DNA from: Annona cherimola
Lineage: Eukaryota; Streptophyta; Magnoliopsida; Magnoliales; Annonaceae
NCBI GenBank assembly: GCA_030490835.1
Contig: CM059971.1
Location: 104,722,095 to 104,786,094 of the forward strand
DNA: 64,000 bases
Direction: 5' to 3'
How positions within the stretch are numbered: position 1 is the stretch's first letter; each line of letters begins with the position of its first letter. Shown one piece after another: positions 36,420 through 47,902 of this stretch. The notes beneath the pieces were generated by a model. The model ran no database searches and was not told the origin of the DNA. It was given only the letters and a program-made list of their open reading frames with translations. Both the position numbers and the translations under genes were made by a program.

Positions 36420-37250
36420 CGAATATAATAGAATCTAACCGCATTTAACTGTATCAAACATCATCTAACCAGATCTAATTGGATCTAACAAATTTAACTT
36501 TTAATATTAATAAGTTAATCCCAATTTAACATATGTAATATGATTCTAGGTTTTTTATAAGGTCATTTATATATTAATTACAGCAATTAAAACTCAGATA
36601 ATATGATTTAATGAAGTCACCTGAATCGAACCATATCTGACCGGATCTAACAACATCTAATCGTATCTGATTGCATCTAATCGAATCTAACTTTCGATAT
36701 TAATAAGTTAATCGTAATTTAACGTCTATAATACGATCCTAGGCTCCTTATAAGGTTATTTATACCTTAACTATAGAAATTAAAACTCAGACAATAAGAT
36801 TTAATAAACCACCTAAATCTAACAATATCTAACCACATATGTAGCCGCATCTAACCGCATCTAACGACATCTAACTTTTGATATTAATAAGTTAATCTTA
36901 ATTTAATACATGTAATATGATTCTAAGCCCCTTATAAGGTCATTTATACCTTAATTACGAAAAATTAAAACTTACATAATAAGATTTAATGAAATCCACC
37001 TAAATCTAACTGGATCTAACCATAACTAACTGTATCTAACTTTTGATATTAATAAGTTAATCTTAATTTAACACCTGTAATACGATCCTAAGTCCCTTAT
37101 AAGGTCATTTATACCTTAATTGTGGAAATTAAAACTTAGGTAATAGGATTTAATGAAATTCACCTAAATTTAAGAGTATTTAACTAGATCTAATTGGATC
37201 TAATTGTATCTAACTATAACTAATGACATCTAATTTTAATATTTTTCATC
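36420..37250. repeat. Tandem array, 4+ units of about 165-193 bp with 10-bp sub-repeats
   Basis: The landmark ATATTAATAAGTTAATC recurs at about 36504, 36697, 36881 and 37046 (spacing 193, 184, 165). Each unit also carries AGATTTAAT.., CTTATAAGGT.. and a run of ATCTAAC-type 10-bp sub-repeats whose number varies, which explains the changing unit length. No coding capacity. Confidence 0.88.
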
Positions 37251-38299
37251 ATATTTTAAATAAATTTATGTATTTTGCAAAAGATATATACTTAATAATT
37301 CGTTATAGAACTATGCAAATCTTGATTTTGTATTAAATAATTTAAAAACTTAATAAATTATGATGCTAAAATTTGAAAAATTAATTAATTTAAACTGAAT
37401 AAAATAAAAATTTAAAGAAATATATAAAACTATAATAATTATTATATATATGACTTTTTAAAAATAAAACTGTAATAAATTATATATAATTGCAATTTAG
37501 ATTTAATAATAAATTATAATTATATATGACTTTTCAGACTAGTTTAATAATGATTAAATTGTAATTTATTAATAATGGTTAAACCTTGATATTAATAATT
37601 TTTTGTAGTTTATATAAAAATTTAAAATATATCAACCATTGAATTTTATTTTAAAAAATAAATTATTATTTCAATTAAATAAAATTTAAATAAATATATA
37701 AAACTAAAATAATTATATATGATTTTTTAAAAATAAAATCATATAAATTATATGTAACTATAATTTAGATTTAATAATATAAATATATATGACTTTTTGG
37801 TACTAGTTTAATAATTATGTATTTTTAGATATTTAATTAACAAAATAATGGTTTAAAGTAAATAAATATAATGACTTTCTAGGAATGGTTTATGTCTAAA
37901 ATTGTATTTTAAACTGTCCTGAAACTTAGATCGGTAGAAAATACTTAATTTAAATGATTATTTAATTATATATCCCAAATTTGATAATTAAGTATAATAA
38001 AGATCACATTATATGTCCCAAAACTGTAATTTATATTTAAATAATCTAAATAAATATTTAGGACTTTTCGGGATAGTTTTAATAAATAATAATTATTATA
38101 TTATTTTCATTTAATTTAAGTGAAAAATATCTACACTAATTTATTTCTATTTATAATTTAATAAGCTGGATTTGTCCAATCTACGCCACCTACATGATTC
38201 AGAGCATCTCAAAATATAAAAAATGACTCTTGAATTACTTATATCCGACACTAGAAGTACTAGATCTAAATATGACGAAATTTAATCCAAATTTCTGTC
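37251..38299. other. Very AT-rich DNA
   Basis: Dense AT-rich sequence following the tandem array, with loosely repeated AAATAATTATATATGACTTTT-like strings (about 37440, 37700, 37780). No gene was found. Confidence 0.4.
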
Positions 38300-38850
38300 C
38301 GTTGCGATGGATGACGCATGGTGCGTCACCCTCTACAGCTTCTCACCAAGCCCTAGCCGCCACTACCGTCACAGCTGACTCAAACCCACTTACCGCCAGC
38401 TGCTGGATCGTCGATCAAAACTGGCCGATGACTCGCCGCTGGTTTCCTAACTCCAGTTCCTAACTCGCCAGACCAGATTTGTTCTCAAATCGCAGGAATC
38501 TGAAAAACAATTGTCGTTGTGGGTCTTCTTCTTCAATGTCGATCATTGCCACCTACCGCCGCTCAAACCCACCAGCTTCATTGCTGCAATGGAACGTCAT
38601 TAGCAGCAGCAGCTCATCGACGACAGCAGCAAATCGTCGGCAACAACATCGAATCGTCAGTAGCATCATCTTGTCAGCAACAACATCAAATCGGCAGCAG
38701 CAGCAAATCGTCGGCAATGCCAGGTCGTCGGCATAAGAGAAAAAAGGAAATGTGGGTGAAGCTGCCGATCGATGCCCCTTCTCAAATTTTTAATTCCAAA
38801 AATGCCCTTTTTAATTCCGACCGTTCGAGAGAAATTTGATGGCTAGAGAT
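38300..38850. other. GC-rich low-complexity block
   Basis: A sudden GC-rich patch with irregular CAGCAGCAAATCGTCGG / CAACAACATCGAATCGTC repeats. It allows overlapping short ORFs (up to 106 codons, Ser/Gln-rich) with no recognisable domain. It resembles the GC-rich leaders inside the hAT at 29650 and the Copia leader, so it is probably transposon-derived non-coding DNA. Confidence 0.4.
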
Positions 38851-39143
38851 GGGGTTCTCATGAGAAAGTTGCGGGAACGTGTTCCCATGAGTTGGCGTCC
38901 TGATATTAATATGCATTTATCCTTCATAGCACTAGACTTTGCTCATCAACCCATAAACCAAGAGGCCTCGTAATTATGATGAACCAAAAAAAAAGAAAAA
39001 GGCAAAATCATTAGAGACGACCATACAAACACCAATGATTAATAGATAAACAGTTAATATTTTTCTCAAAATAAGATTAAAACAGGAGAAGTGCAAGAAC
39101 AACTATCAGAATAAAAGAAAGACATTAAAGAGCTCTTAACAAA
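38851..39143. other. 3' flank of LecRK 2
   Basis: AT-rich DNA beyond the original stop codon position of LecRK 2 (39144-39146); likely former 3' UTR. Confidence 0.35.
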
Positions 39144-39273
39144 TTAGCGGCCTTCCGACAGAACTGATTCTTGGATGGAAGAAAGATACAGTGCAACATG
39201 ATTGAAGTGACCATCATTTGATGCCGAACGGCTGATGAAAAGATCATCTAGCAGTAACTCCGGCAACGATACA

Positions 39274-41130
39274 TCACAATCCAAATGCTGCATGACTTTG
39301 TCGCATGTTTGGCCTGGCTATTGCATATGGATGTGAACAGAGCAAGCCAAGCTTCAAGACCAACTCCATCTGGCCCAACCCCGTCCCATCACTTACGAGG
39401 TTTGGATCTACAGCATCCAAGATCGCATCCGTTGTCCAACATTCCAACACCCAATCCACCAACATCGGCTCTAACCAACTATCGCCGATCGGCCTCCTCC
39501 CACAAGCCACCTCAAGCATAAAAACTCCAAAAGCAAACACGTCCGTGCGTGTACTCGCTTTCCCTGTTCTACCCAGCTCTGGTGCAATGTACCCAAATGT
39601 CCCTGCCACATGGGTTGCATGTGGAAGGGATCCATGGCGATACAATCTTGCCAACCCAAAGTCTCCCAACCTTCCATTCATGTTCTCATCCAACAGAACG
39701 TTGCTAGCCTTGATATCTCTGTGAACAACCACCATCTCCCAATCTTCATGCAAATACAGAAGCCCGGAAGCCACTCCTTTGATGATCCCAAACCTCTGGC
39801 TCCAATTGAGAGTCCTTTTGGGCTGCTCAAATAAGAATTTATCAAGACTTCCATTTGGCATCAGTTCATAGACTAGCAGGAGTTCCCCTTTCCGACGGCA
39901 GTAGCCGAGGAGCTGAACCAGGTTCCGGTGCCTGAGCCGGCCAAGGCTCACAATTTCAGCTACGAACTCCTTCATGCCGCGATGTGATCCGTGTGATATT
40001 CTTTTCACGGTGATTTGGGTCTTGGATTTGTGTAAGATTCCTCGATACACCTCCCCGGAACCTCCCGCACCAAGAAGCTCTTCCTCCGAGAAGCTTCTGG
40101 TGGCAACTTTCAGATCTTTGTAGAAGAATCTGTGCTGCCCATATTCAAGCTCCCAATCTTCAAGCAATTCCCCGGATTTCTTCTTCCTTCTGACAATGGA
40201 AGCAATAACCAAGACGAAAAACAGCAGACAAGTCACTCCAATTACGGGCAACCCAACAATCAGAGCTCTTGAAGCTTTCTTGCTCGGATGTTCTGCTGTA
40301 CTCGTAGTCGAAGGAAGCGAAGGGAGATTGGAGACGTCGATGGCCTGTGCTTCCCCATTCATTTTGAAGCTCCACCCAAGAACGTACGGCGATGAAATAG
40401 TCATGCAAGATGAAAATCCCACGAACATGGAGTCATGGACGACAGTGGAGAGATCGAGGTCCAACGACAGCAGAGGACGACTTGGCCTTGGGACGTGAAG
40501 GGGGTGTAGCGTTACGTTGAGTTGCCTTCCTCCGCCGTCGTATTCCATCCAAACCTGGATGGGGTTGCCGCTCGCCAGCTTCATTGTTTGGAACCGATCA
40601 TCTTCGTCCGAATAATAACCTACAGTAGCGTATTTGATCGATGCCAGTCCATTGTCGTCGATCCCAACATGGTTGGAATCAATATCCCCGAACTCCGGAT
40701 TCTGCAAGGTGTCCAGTTCAACTGCGAACAGATGGGTGGCCGGGTCGCCGTTGCTGGTGGGGTTAAAGAGCCCCAAATACTGGAAAGGCAGACCCGTGGG
40801 TTTGTCCTTAGGAGAGACGACGAAGGCCATTCCATGGCCGCTGAAGCCAATGGGTGCGTCGCCGGAGACAACAAGCGCAAAGACGAAAGAGGTGGAGAAA
40901 GATGAAACCTGAGTAGCGTTGCTGGTGCTGTTCTTGAAGGTGAAGGGAAGAGAGTAGAATGCATGACTAGTCTTGAAATTGGTATCTTTCGTGAGCGTGA
41001 AAAACCCCGAGGGTGCTGTGGATGTTCCGGCCTTGAGGTTGAGGAGTCCATTGAAGCTGAAATCATCAACCTGAGAAGTCCTTGAGAGGTGGGTTAAAAG
41101 GAATAGTAGAAGCAGAAGCCCGGAAAACAT
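39274..41130 (-). CDS. L-type lectin receptor-like kinase (LecRK 2), C-terminal frameshift
   Basis: Single-exon paralogue of LecRK 1. The frame opens at 41157, but the Met at 41130 (residue 10) matches the M-F-S start and signal peptide of both paralogues and is the likelier start. Numbered from 41157: lectin domain about 32-275 with metal ligands E147, D149, N153, D158, H163 present; membrane segment about 299-322; kinase about 355-620 with H-R-D 479-481 and D-F-G 499-501. Two deviations: the P-loop reads G-A-G-G-S-G-E-V (363-370, Ser for Phe) and I-T-V-K replaces V-A-V-K. After R-P-N-M-R-Q (620) one extra A in a run of three (39297-39299) shifts the frame; the last seven residues are foreign and translation stops at 39274. 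In the other frame the paralogous tail of 50 residues runs to a stop at 39144-39146. The kinase core is nearly complete, so this is either a shortened receptor, an early pseudogene or a sequencing slip. Confidence 0.9.
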   Translation of the reverse strand: MFSGLLLLLFLLTHLSRTSQVDDFSFNGLLNLKAGTSTAPSGFFTLTKDTNFKTSHAFYSLPFTFKNSTSNATQVSSFSTSFVFALVVSGDAPIGFSGHGMAFVVSPKDKPTGLPFQYLGLFNPTSNGDPATHLFAVELDTLQNPEFGDIDSNHVGIDDNGLASIKYATVGYYSDEDDRFQTMKLASGNPIQVWMEYDGGGRQLNVTLHPLHVPRPSRPLLSLDLDLSTVVHDSMFVGFSSCMTISSPYVLGWSFKMNGEAQAIDVSNLPSLPSTTSTAEHPSKKASRALIVGLPVIGVTCLLFFVLVIASIVRRKKKSGELLEDWELEYGQHRFFYKDLKVATRSFSEEELLGAGGSGEVYRGILHKSKTQITVKRISHGSHRGMKEFVAEIVSLGRLRHRNLVQLLGYCRRKGELLLVYELMPNGSLDKFLFEQPKRTLNWSQRFGIIKGVASGLLYLHEDWEMVVVHRDIKASNVLLDENMNGRLGDFGLARLYRHGSLPHATHVAGTFGYIAPELGRTGKASTRTDVFAFGVFMLEVACGRRPIGDSWLEPMLVDWVLECWTTDAILDAVDPNLVSDGTGLGQMELVLKLGLLCSHPYAIARPNMRQSHAAFGL

Positions 41131-41649
41131 GGCTCGAAAGTCGTGATTGCAGCTCATGATGATCTTGTTACGAGGGAGGGAGGAAGGGATGGATCGCCAA
41201 TGCCATTACGCAATGGTGTCAGCATCATTTCGACCTGACTGGTGCGTTGACGATCCAATCCAAAGAGACGGCTTGGCCTGATGAAATCAATTTTAGGCCG
41301 TGCGTTTCAAGCGGCTCTACGGCCTCTACGTAGTAAGAACAGGTGCCCGGCCCACAGATTTACGTGTAATTATAATATTTTATACAAGAACAATATATGC
41401 AGTAAAAAGAAAAGGAACTTGCATGGAATGGTTTCTTAATAATGTTTCTTTTAACATACCTAATTATGATACCAAAACCACTTTAATAAGAATTATACTT
41501 ATAAATATTTCGCATAATCTGAGAGTGAATATTATTTATGATACTATAAATCAAGTATTTTGAAAACTTTTCAAAACTTTTACATGTTAATATTTAGGGA
41601 ATTTTCAGAATTTGAAAGTTTCTTTTTTTTGACATTGAATTTGAAAGTT
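41131..41649. other. Upstream flank of LecRK 2
   Basis: About 500 bp between the LecRK 2 start and the Copia target site, which must include its promoter. No TATA box or other element could be assigned. Confidence 0.35.
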
Positions 41650-41654
41650 TCTTA

Positions 41655-41974
41655 TGTTAGAATTACACTCCTATCAGGTGTCCTAATTAGATGATAAGTC
41701 TTGGATTTAAAGATAGTCCAGTCATACCTGAATTGCGTACGCAATCCGAGTCCAGGTAGAACTGCACTTCTAGTTGAGTCATGATGGGAATGACTCTATA
41801 AATAGAGGAGTCTAGGTTCCTCTCTCACAGTTCAGATCACTAGTGGTTCCCATCTGCTGCTAGTATTATAGGGAGAAGTGTTGAGGGAGAAGACCTCGTA
41901 CTCTACTCGGTCTACAGGTAGAATCTACACACACATGGATTCAGGTACGCTTCCGCATCACATGATTTCCAACA
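41655..41974 (+). repeat. Copia 5' LTR
   Basis: 320 bp, begins TGTTAGAATTACAC and ends TTTCCAACA, with a TATA box TATAAATA at 41797-41804 dividing U3 from R. Confidence 0.95.
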
Positions 41975-41976
41975 TG

Positions 41977-41988
41977 TGGTATCAGAGC
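41977..41988 (+). other. Copia primer-binding site
   Basis: TGGTATCAGAGC, complementary to the 3' end of plant initiator Met tRNA, two bases after the 5' LTR. Confidence 0.9.
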
Positions 41989-44500
41989 CCACGTTTCGAT
42001 TTTGAGTATTATAGATTCCACCCATAATTTGTATGAAAATTTATCCGTGAAAATTATTTATGTTGTTACGGATTAATTACTTGATTATTGTATTATTATA
42101 ATATTTCCTATCCGGATGACTCATGCTTTTGTTGTATGCAATTAGATGTTTCTAAATTTATATTCGGGACATATGCCACGGACGGAAGTGAACGGATGCT
42201 TTATTTTATTATTATTATTTTTTTTGTTAAGGATGCATGAATCTGATATATATGAATGCATTATGGATTACGGCATCCTGTCTTACGGTCTTCTGTCGAA
42301 CTGCATATGGCATGATTATTTGAGAATCTGGTCATGCCATAATCACAAGGATGGCTTCCGCATAATGTTTTCATGAAATCTAATTGATTTATAGAAATTA
42401 CAGTTGTTCCGCATGTGTCATATAATCACAAAAATTGTTTAGAACAGTCATAAGCATCAGATTATATGGATTCGGTTTTCTGCTTCATGTATAGATTATG
42501 GATGCTATTTCACGCACATAAATTCAATTAATAATAATAATAAAAAACCATATTTACGGACTGCCGAAACCCATACCGAAACCCATGCCCGATGCCGGAT
42601 TCAGAGGAAACGACGAAGGGACCGCCGGTACGGCAGCTGGAAAGAAGAACCAAAAAGGGCAGTTGCCCGTTGCTGCAACCAGCCGGAGAAGACACGGCAA
42701 AGTCGAGCCGGCGATCTGACCAGACATGGGCGACGGCGGCAACAGCATGGTGGCGTCGGCGTCGGCGTCAGCGGGGACACCAGCGGGTAGCAGCGGCCGG
42801 ACTATGCGGCAGATCCGGTGCTGGTTGCTGCCCATTCTGAAGCCTGGTCGCAGGCGCTGCCGGAGCCGGAGGAGGCCTGGTCGCGGGAGCTGCCGGAGCC
42901 GGAGGAGGCTCCGAAATCGCAGCCGGCGGCGGCGGCGGCGGAAGAGACTTGCGCAGTGGGTGTTAGGCGGCAGCTGCTAGGGTTTTCTCGGTTTGGGGAG
43001 AAGATAACAGAAATTTTACATTAAAACCCTTGGCTAGAATTTTCTTTTCAAATAAAACCCCTTAAGATACCCATTTTGCATAAACTCTCTCCTTTTGGCT
43101 AATTTTACAAATGGGTTTCTCCCTCCTTAGCCGGGCTTGGGCATTTTTCGGGCCCGTCCACTAAGCCCATAAAGAATAGCCCAATAAGCCCATTAGTTGG
43201 CCCAGTTTTGCTAAGCCCATTTCAGGGCCCTTTGTACCTGGGTTTGAACCAACATTATTGGCCCATGCGGTTAGCCCATTTCAGGAGGCCCAACTTCTCA
43301 AGCCCATATTACAGGCCCAAAATGGGCAGCCCACTGGCCCAAATCCAACTGAACACGTGGCCCATTATGAACCGTTAATACATAAATTAACATAATTCTT
43401 GATCCTGTTATCCAAATTGAACGATTCAATAGTCGTTTTCTATGTTTTTGGACATTCTGGATCTAATGGAAGGGTCTGATTAGGCTAACGAGGTCAATAA
43501 ATTTGACTTTTGAATTTTTTTTATGCAAAATTTTGAATTATATGTGCAATTAATTCATGTGATTGATATATAAATGCCTAATTAGCAATATATATATTTG
43601 TGATTTATTGCTTTTCAATGGATTCAGCATTAATTCATGTGATTAGTTTATAACTGCTTGATTAGCAATTTATTTCTGAATTATTGCTTTTCAGTTAATA
43701 TTAAGCATGTATGTATATATATATATGAATAATTATAAATTATGATTATTAAATTTTATAGTGAGATTATATTCCATGGCATGACTGGAGGTTAGTGTCT
43801 AGGCAAGAGGTATTGAAGAAGATCACGTGGTTATTTAATTAGGTCCCTGCTATGCAGGGGGAGCCTCCCACGCCCCACCTCACTTACCTGGCTGACCAAA
43901 AGAAATAATATGGAATTTAATCGCACATAATGAATTTAATAATCATTATTATTGAATTATTCACATATATTATACTCTGTAATAATTTTAATTGTGTATT
44001 TTAGTTGCCCCAAAGGGTCTAAAATACATTTTTTAAAATTATTATTATTGATTATTATGCAATTTATGTTTAATAAATATTGTTCATCTTTATATCTTTG
44101 TTGCCCTAAAGGCTCTAAGATGTTTAGTTAATCAAATTTATTAAACAAAGAGAAAATAATATGATTTTTCTCTCATCATAGAAATTGCATCATTAAAGAA
44201 TATTATATTATAGTTCTACCCGAAGGTAGCTATAATTTAATATTTATCAATAATTAACTAGAACTGCATAAACGCGGGAAATTTCCTACCCAAAGGTGGA
44301 GATTTCTTGACTTTATGTATTCATAATTAATTATTGAATATTATTGTTTATCATAACATTATTAAATATAATCATGCATTATTGCTTGTGTGGTTAAGTT
44401 TTATAATTTTAGCTATGATTAATTAATGTTAATAGAATTGTTACATAATATTTTATCTGAATCATAATGATAACGTGAGCTTAATCATTGTTTTACAGCT
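41989..44500 (+). other. Copia leader: GC-rich block, GCCCA cluster, hairpin series
   Basis: The 2.5-kb leader has no intact ORF. Three parts stand out. At 42546-43000 there is a GC-rich block with an imperfect 33-bp tandem duplication (42842-42874 and 42875-42907). At 43164-43364 there are 13 copies of RGCCCA. At 43845-44306 there are five small hairpins in the last 650 bases before gag. On the minus strand the GC-rich block is preceded by AAACCCTA (42978-42985) and the 13 TGGGCY motifs. Confidence 0.7.
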
Positions 44501-47500
44501 ATGGCTCCTGTTCCTCAATCTCATCTGTCTAATATCCCGACACTGAATGGATCAAATTACTCTGATTGGCATGAGCAATTACTTATCACCTTAGGATGTT
44601 TGGATCTGAATTTAGCCCTTCGTGTTGCAAAACCTAGTGACTTAACGCCTGAAAGTACTGATAGTCAAAAGATTCAATTTGATAAATGAGAGCGTTCCAA
44701 CAGGTTGTCTCTTATGATTATAAAGAGTACAATAGAAAGGAATATCAGGGGTTCTATTTCTGACCCTGAAAATGAAAGTGCCAAAACTTATCTAGACTCA
44801 ATTAAGGAAAAATTCAGTGGGTCAGATAAAGCATTGGCTGGAATGCTCACTAACAAATTGACTTCAATGAAATATGATGGCATTTGTGGAGTGCGAAAGC
44901 ACATAATGGAAATGCCAAATATAGCTGAGAAACTTAATGAACTAGGGATGAAAATCTCTGACTCTTTCCTAGTCATATTTGTCTTAAACTCTCTTCCATC
45001 TCAGTTTTCTCAATTCAAAATTTCATATAACACACAAAAGGATAAATAGACTTTAAATGAATTAATATCCATGTGTGTACAAGAGAAAGAAAGATTAAAG
45101 CAAGATGGATCAATGCCTATCTATTTCACATCGACTACTAAGCAGTACAAGTCAAAGAAAGGAAGAGGGAAGAATAAATTTCCATTAAAGAAAGGCCTAG
45201 AGGATGGATTGAAAAAGACCGCTGAGAAGTGTCATTTCTGTAAAAAGAAAGGACATTTTAAGAAAGATTGTCTCAAGTGGAAGAGTTGGTTCGAAAAGAA
45301 AGGTAACAATTATGTACATGTTTGCCTTGAAACCAATTTCATAAATATATCCTCTAATTTATGGTGTATTGACTATGGTGCTGCTATTCATGTTTCAAAC
45401 TCTTTACAGGCATTCCATTCAACCCGCAACCCAAAACTGCATGAGTCGTCTATTTTAATGGGCAATCTGACCAAGTCTAAAGTTAAAGCAGTAGGAAATT
45501 GCAGGCTTCGCCTTGACACCGGGCATTTTTTAGAACTGCATGAAGTTTTCTATGTTCCGTCCATTTCTAGAAATTTAATTTCTTTGCCAAAACTTGATGT
45601 AATGGGTTATTCTTTCAGTTTTGCAAACTCAAAGTTTTCTTTATTTAAAAATTCTATTTTAGTTGGAACTGGAACATTATTTAATGGTTTATATCAAATA
45701 AGTGCGGATTGCTCATTTAATTGTTCATCTACCCTAAATGTGTGTGCTGGTAATAAACGTGGTAAAGCTGTTCCTAAAACTCCATTTGAGTTATGGACAG
45801 GCAGGAAACCCAGTTTGAGGCATATGCATATTTGGGGTTGTCAAGCAGAAGCAAGGATACTTAACCCACAAGAAAAGAAATTGGACCCAAGGACTATTAG
45901 TTGTTTTTTTATTGGATATCCAGAATGGTCTAAAGGGTATAGATTTTACAGTCCGTCCCATCATACTATGATCGTTGAGACCGGAACAGCTCGATTCATT
46001 GAGAATGGCGAAAATAGTGGGAGCATAACTCCACGAAATGTGGAATTTGAGAAAATTAGAGATTCTTCCTCTAGTTCATCACTTATAGATGCAAGTACTA
46101 GGATTGTTGATCATAACATGACAGATCAACAACCAGTAATTGCTATGCAGCCTACGGAAGAGACTAATAATGAATCGATCTCAATTCTAAATGACATTCA
46201 TCCAAATGATAATGTAGAACATATTAATGAGCCAAGAAGGTCTAATCGAATGAGGAGACCTGCTATTTCAGATGACTACATTATATATTTGGAAGAATGT
46301 ATTGACGATCCTTGTATTGAAAATGATCCATTAAATTTCAAAGAAGCCATTAATAGTGAAAAATCTGAATTATGGATCAATGCTATGAAAGATGAATTAG
46401 AATCCATGTTTCAAAACAAAGTTTGGGATCTTGTTACGTTGCCTAAAGGGAGCAAACCTGTTGGTTGTAAATGGATATTCAAAACCAAACGGGACCCTAA
46501 GGGTAATGTAGAAAGATATAAAGTCAGACTTGTTGCCAAAGGATTCACACAAATAGAAGGCATTGATTATAAGGAGACATTTTCACCAGTCTCCAGAAAA
46601 GACTCATTCAGAATTATTATGACATTAGTAGCTTACTTTGACTTAGAGTTACACCAAATGGATGTAAAGACGGCATTCCTGAATGGGGATTTAGAAGAGG
46701 AGGTATACATGGTGCAGCCTGAAGGATTTGAAATGGAAGGAAAGGACACATTAGTATGCAAATTAAAGAAATCTATATATGGACTTAAACAAGCTTCCCG
46801 ACAGTGGTATTTAAAGTTCAACAGAGTTATCACTTCCTTTGGATTTACAGAAAACATTGGTGACCAATGTATATATCTAAAGTTGAGTGGGAGCAAATTT
46901 ATATTTTTGATCCTATATGTAGACGATATTTTGCTTGCTACTAATGATTTAGGTCTTTTACATAACACTAAAAGTTTTCTTTCTGAACATTTTGATATGA
47001 AAGATATGGGCGAGGCATCATGTGTCATAGGAATTGAGGTCCATCGAAATAGGCCTAAAAGACTTTTAGGGTTATCACAAAGGGCGTATATCAATAAAAT
47101 TTTAGAAAGGTTCCAAATGTCAAATTGCTCATCATGTGAAGTGCCAATCTTTAAAGGTCAAAAATATGGTCTACATCAGTGTCCACAGAATGAGATTGAG
47201 AAACAGGAAATGAGGTCCATCCCATATGCTTCTGCTCTTGGGAGCATGATGTATGCGCAGGTTTGCACACGTCCTGACATCAGTTATGCTATGGGATTAC
47301 TTGGAAGATATCAAAGCAATCCAGGAATGGAACATTGGAAAGCAGTAAAGAAAGTAATGCGATATCTCCAAGGAACTAAAGATTATAAGCCCACATATGC
47401 AAAAATCGATCAATTAGAAGTGATCGGTTACACAGATTCAGATTATGCTAGTTGTACAAACATCAGAAGATCCACGTCAGGCTATGTTTTCTTATTAGCC

Positions 47501-47902
47501 GGTGGAGCAGTTTCATGGAAGAGTGGGAGACAAAATCGTGTAGTCGACTCTACCATGGAAGCTGAATTTGTTGGCTGTCATGAAGCATCCTCACATGCAC
47601 TTTGGTTGAGGAAATTCATCTCAGAGCTTAAAATTATGGATTCTATCTCTAGGCCTCTGAGAATCAGTTGTGACAATTCATCAACGATTAGCTTCTCCAA
47701 TTACAGAAGAATTACTGGCGCTAACAAGCATATTGATGCTAAGTTTATGTCAGTACAAGAAAGGATTAATGATCATCTGATATCGATTAGTTTTGTTGGT
47801 ACTGCTGACATGATTGCTGATCCCATGACTAAGGCTCTGGCGCCTAAGGTCTTTTCTGGACATATAAGAAATATGGGTCTTGTTATGTGGGACAATTATT
47901 GA
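44501..47902 (+). pseudogene. Copia gag-pol, two stops in gag and integrase core deleted
   Basis: One frame runs from 44501 to 47902, broken by TGA at 44687-44689 and TAG at 45047-45049; after the second stop 943 codons stay open (counted from 45071). In that part: zinc knuckle C54-C57-H62-C67; aspartic protease motif D-Y-G at 101-103 where Copia elements have D-S/T-G; then the frame passes directly from the pre-integrase region to the segment after the integrase catalytic core (junction about residues 225-233), so the zinc-binding and D-D-E parts are missing. The frame is nevertheless kept. Reverse transcriptase follows with Y-V-D-D at 616-619, then RNase H with D-S-D-Y-A and T-M-E-A-E to the C-terminus. 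Reverse transcriptase and RNase H look undamaged. Confidence 0.93.

Noticed and set aside
42554..43024. Several overlapping ORFs rich in Pro, Glu, Arg and Ala
   Set aside because: They arise from the GC-rich block and its tandem duplication in the Copia leader; no domain or conserved start.
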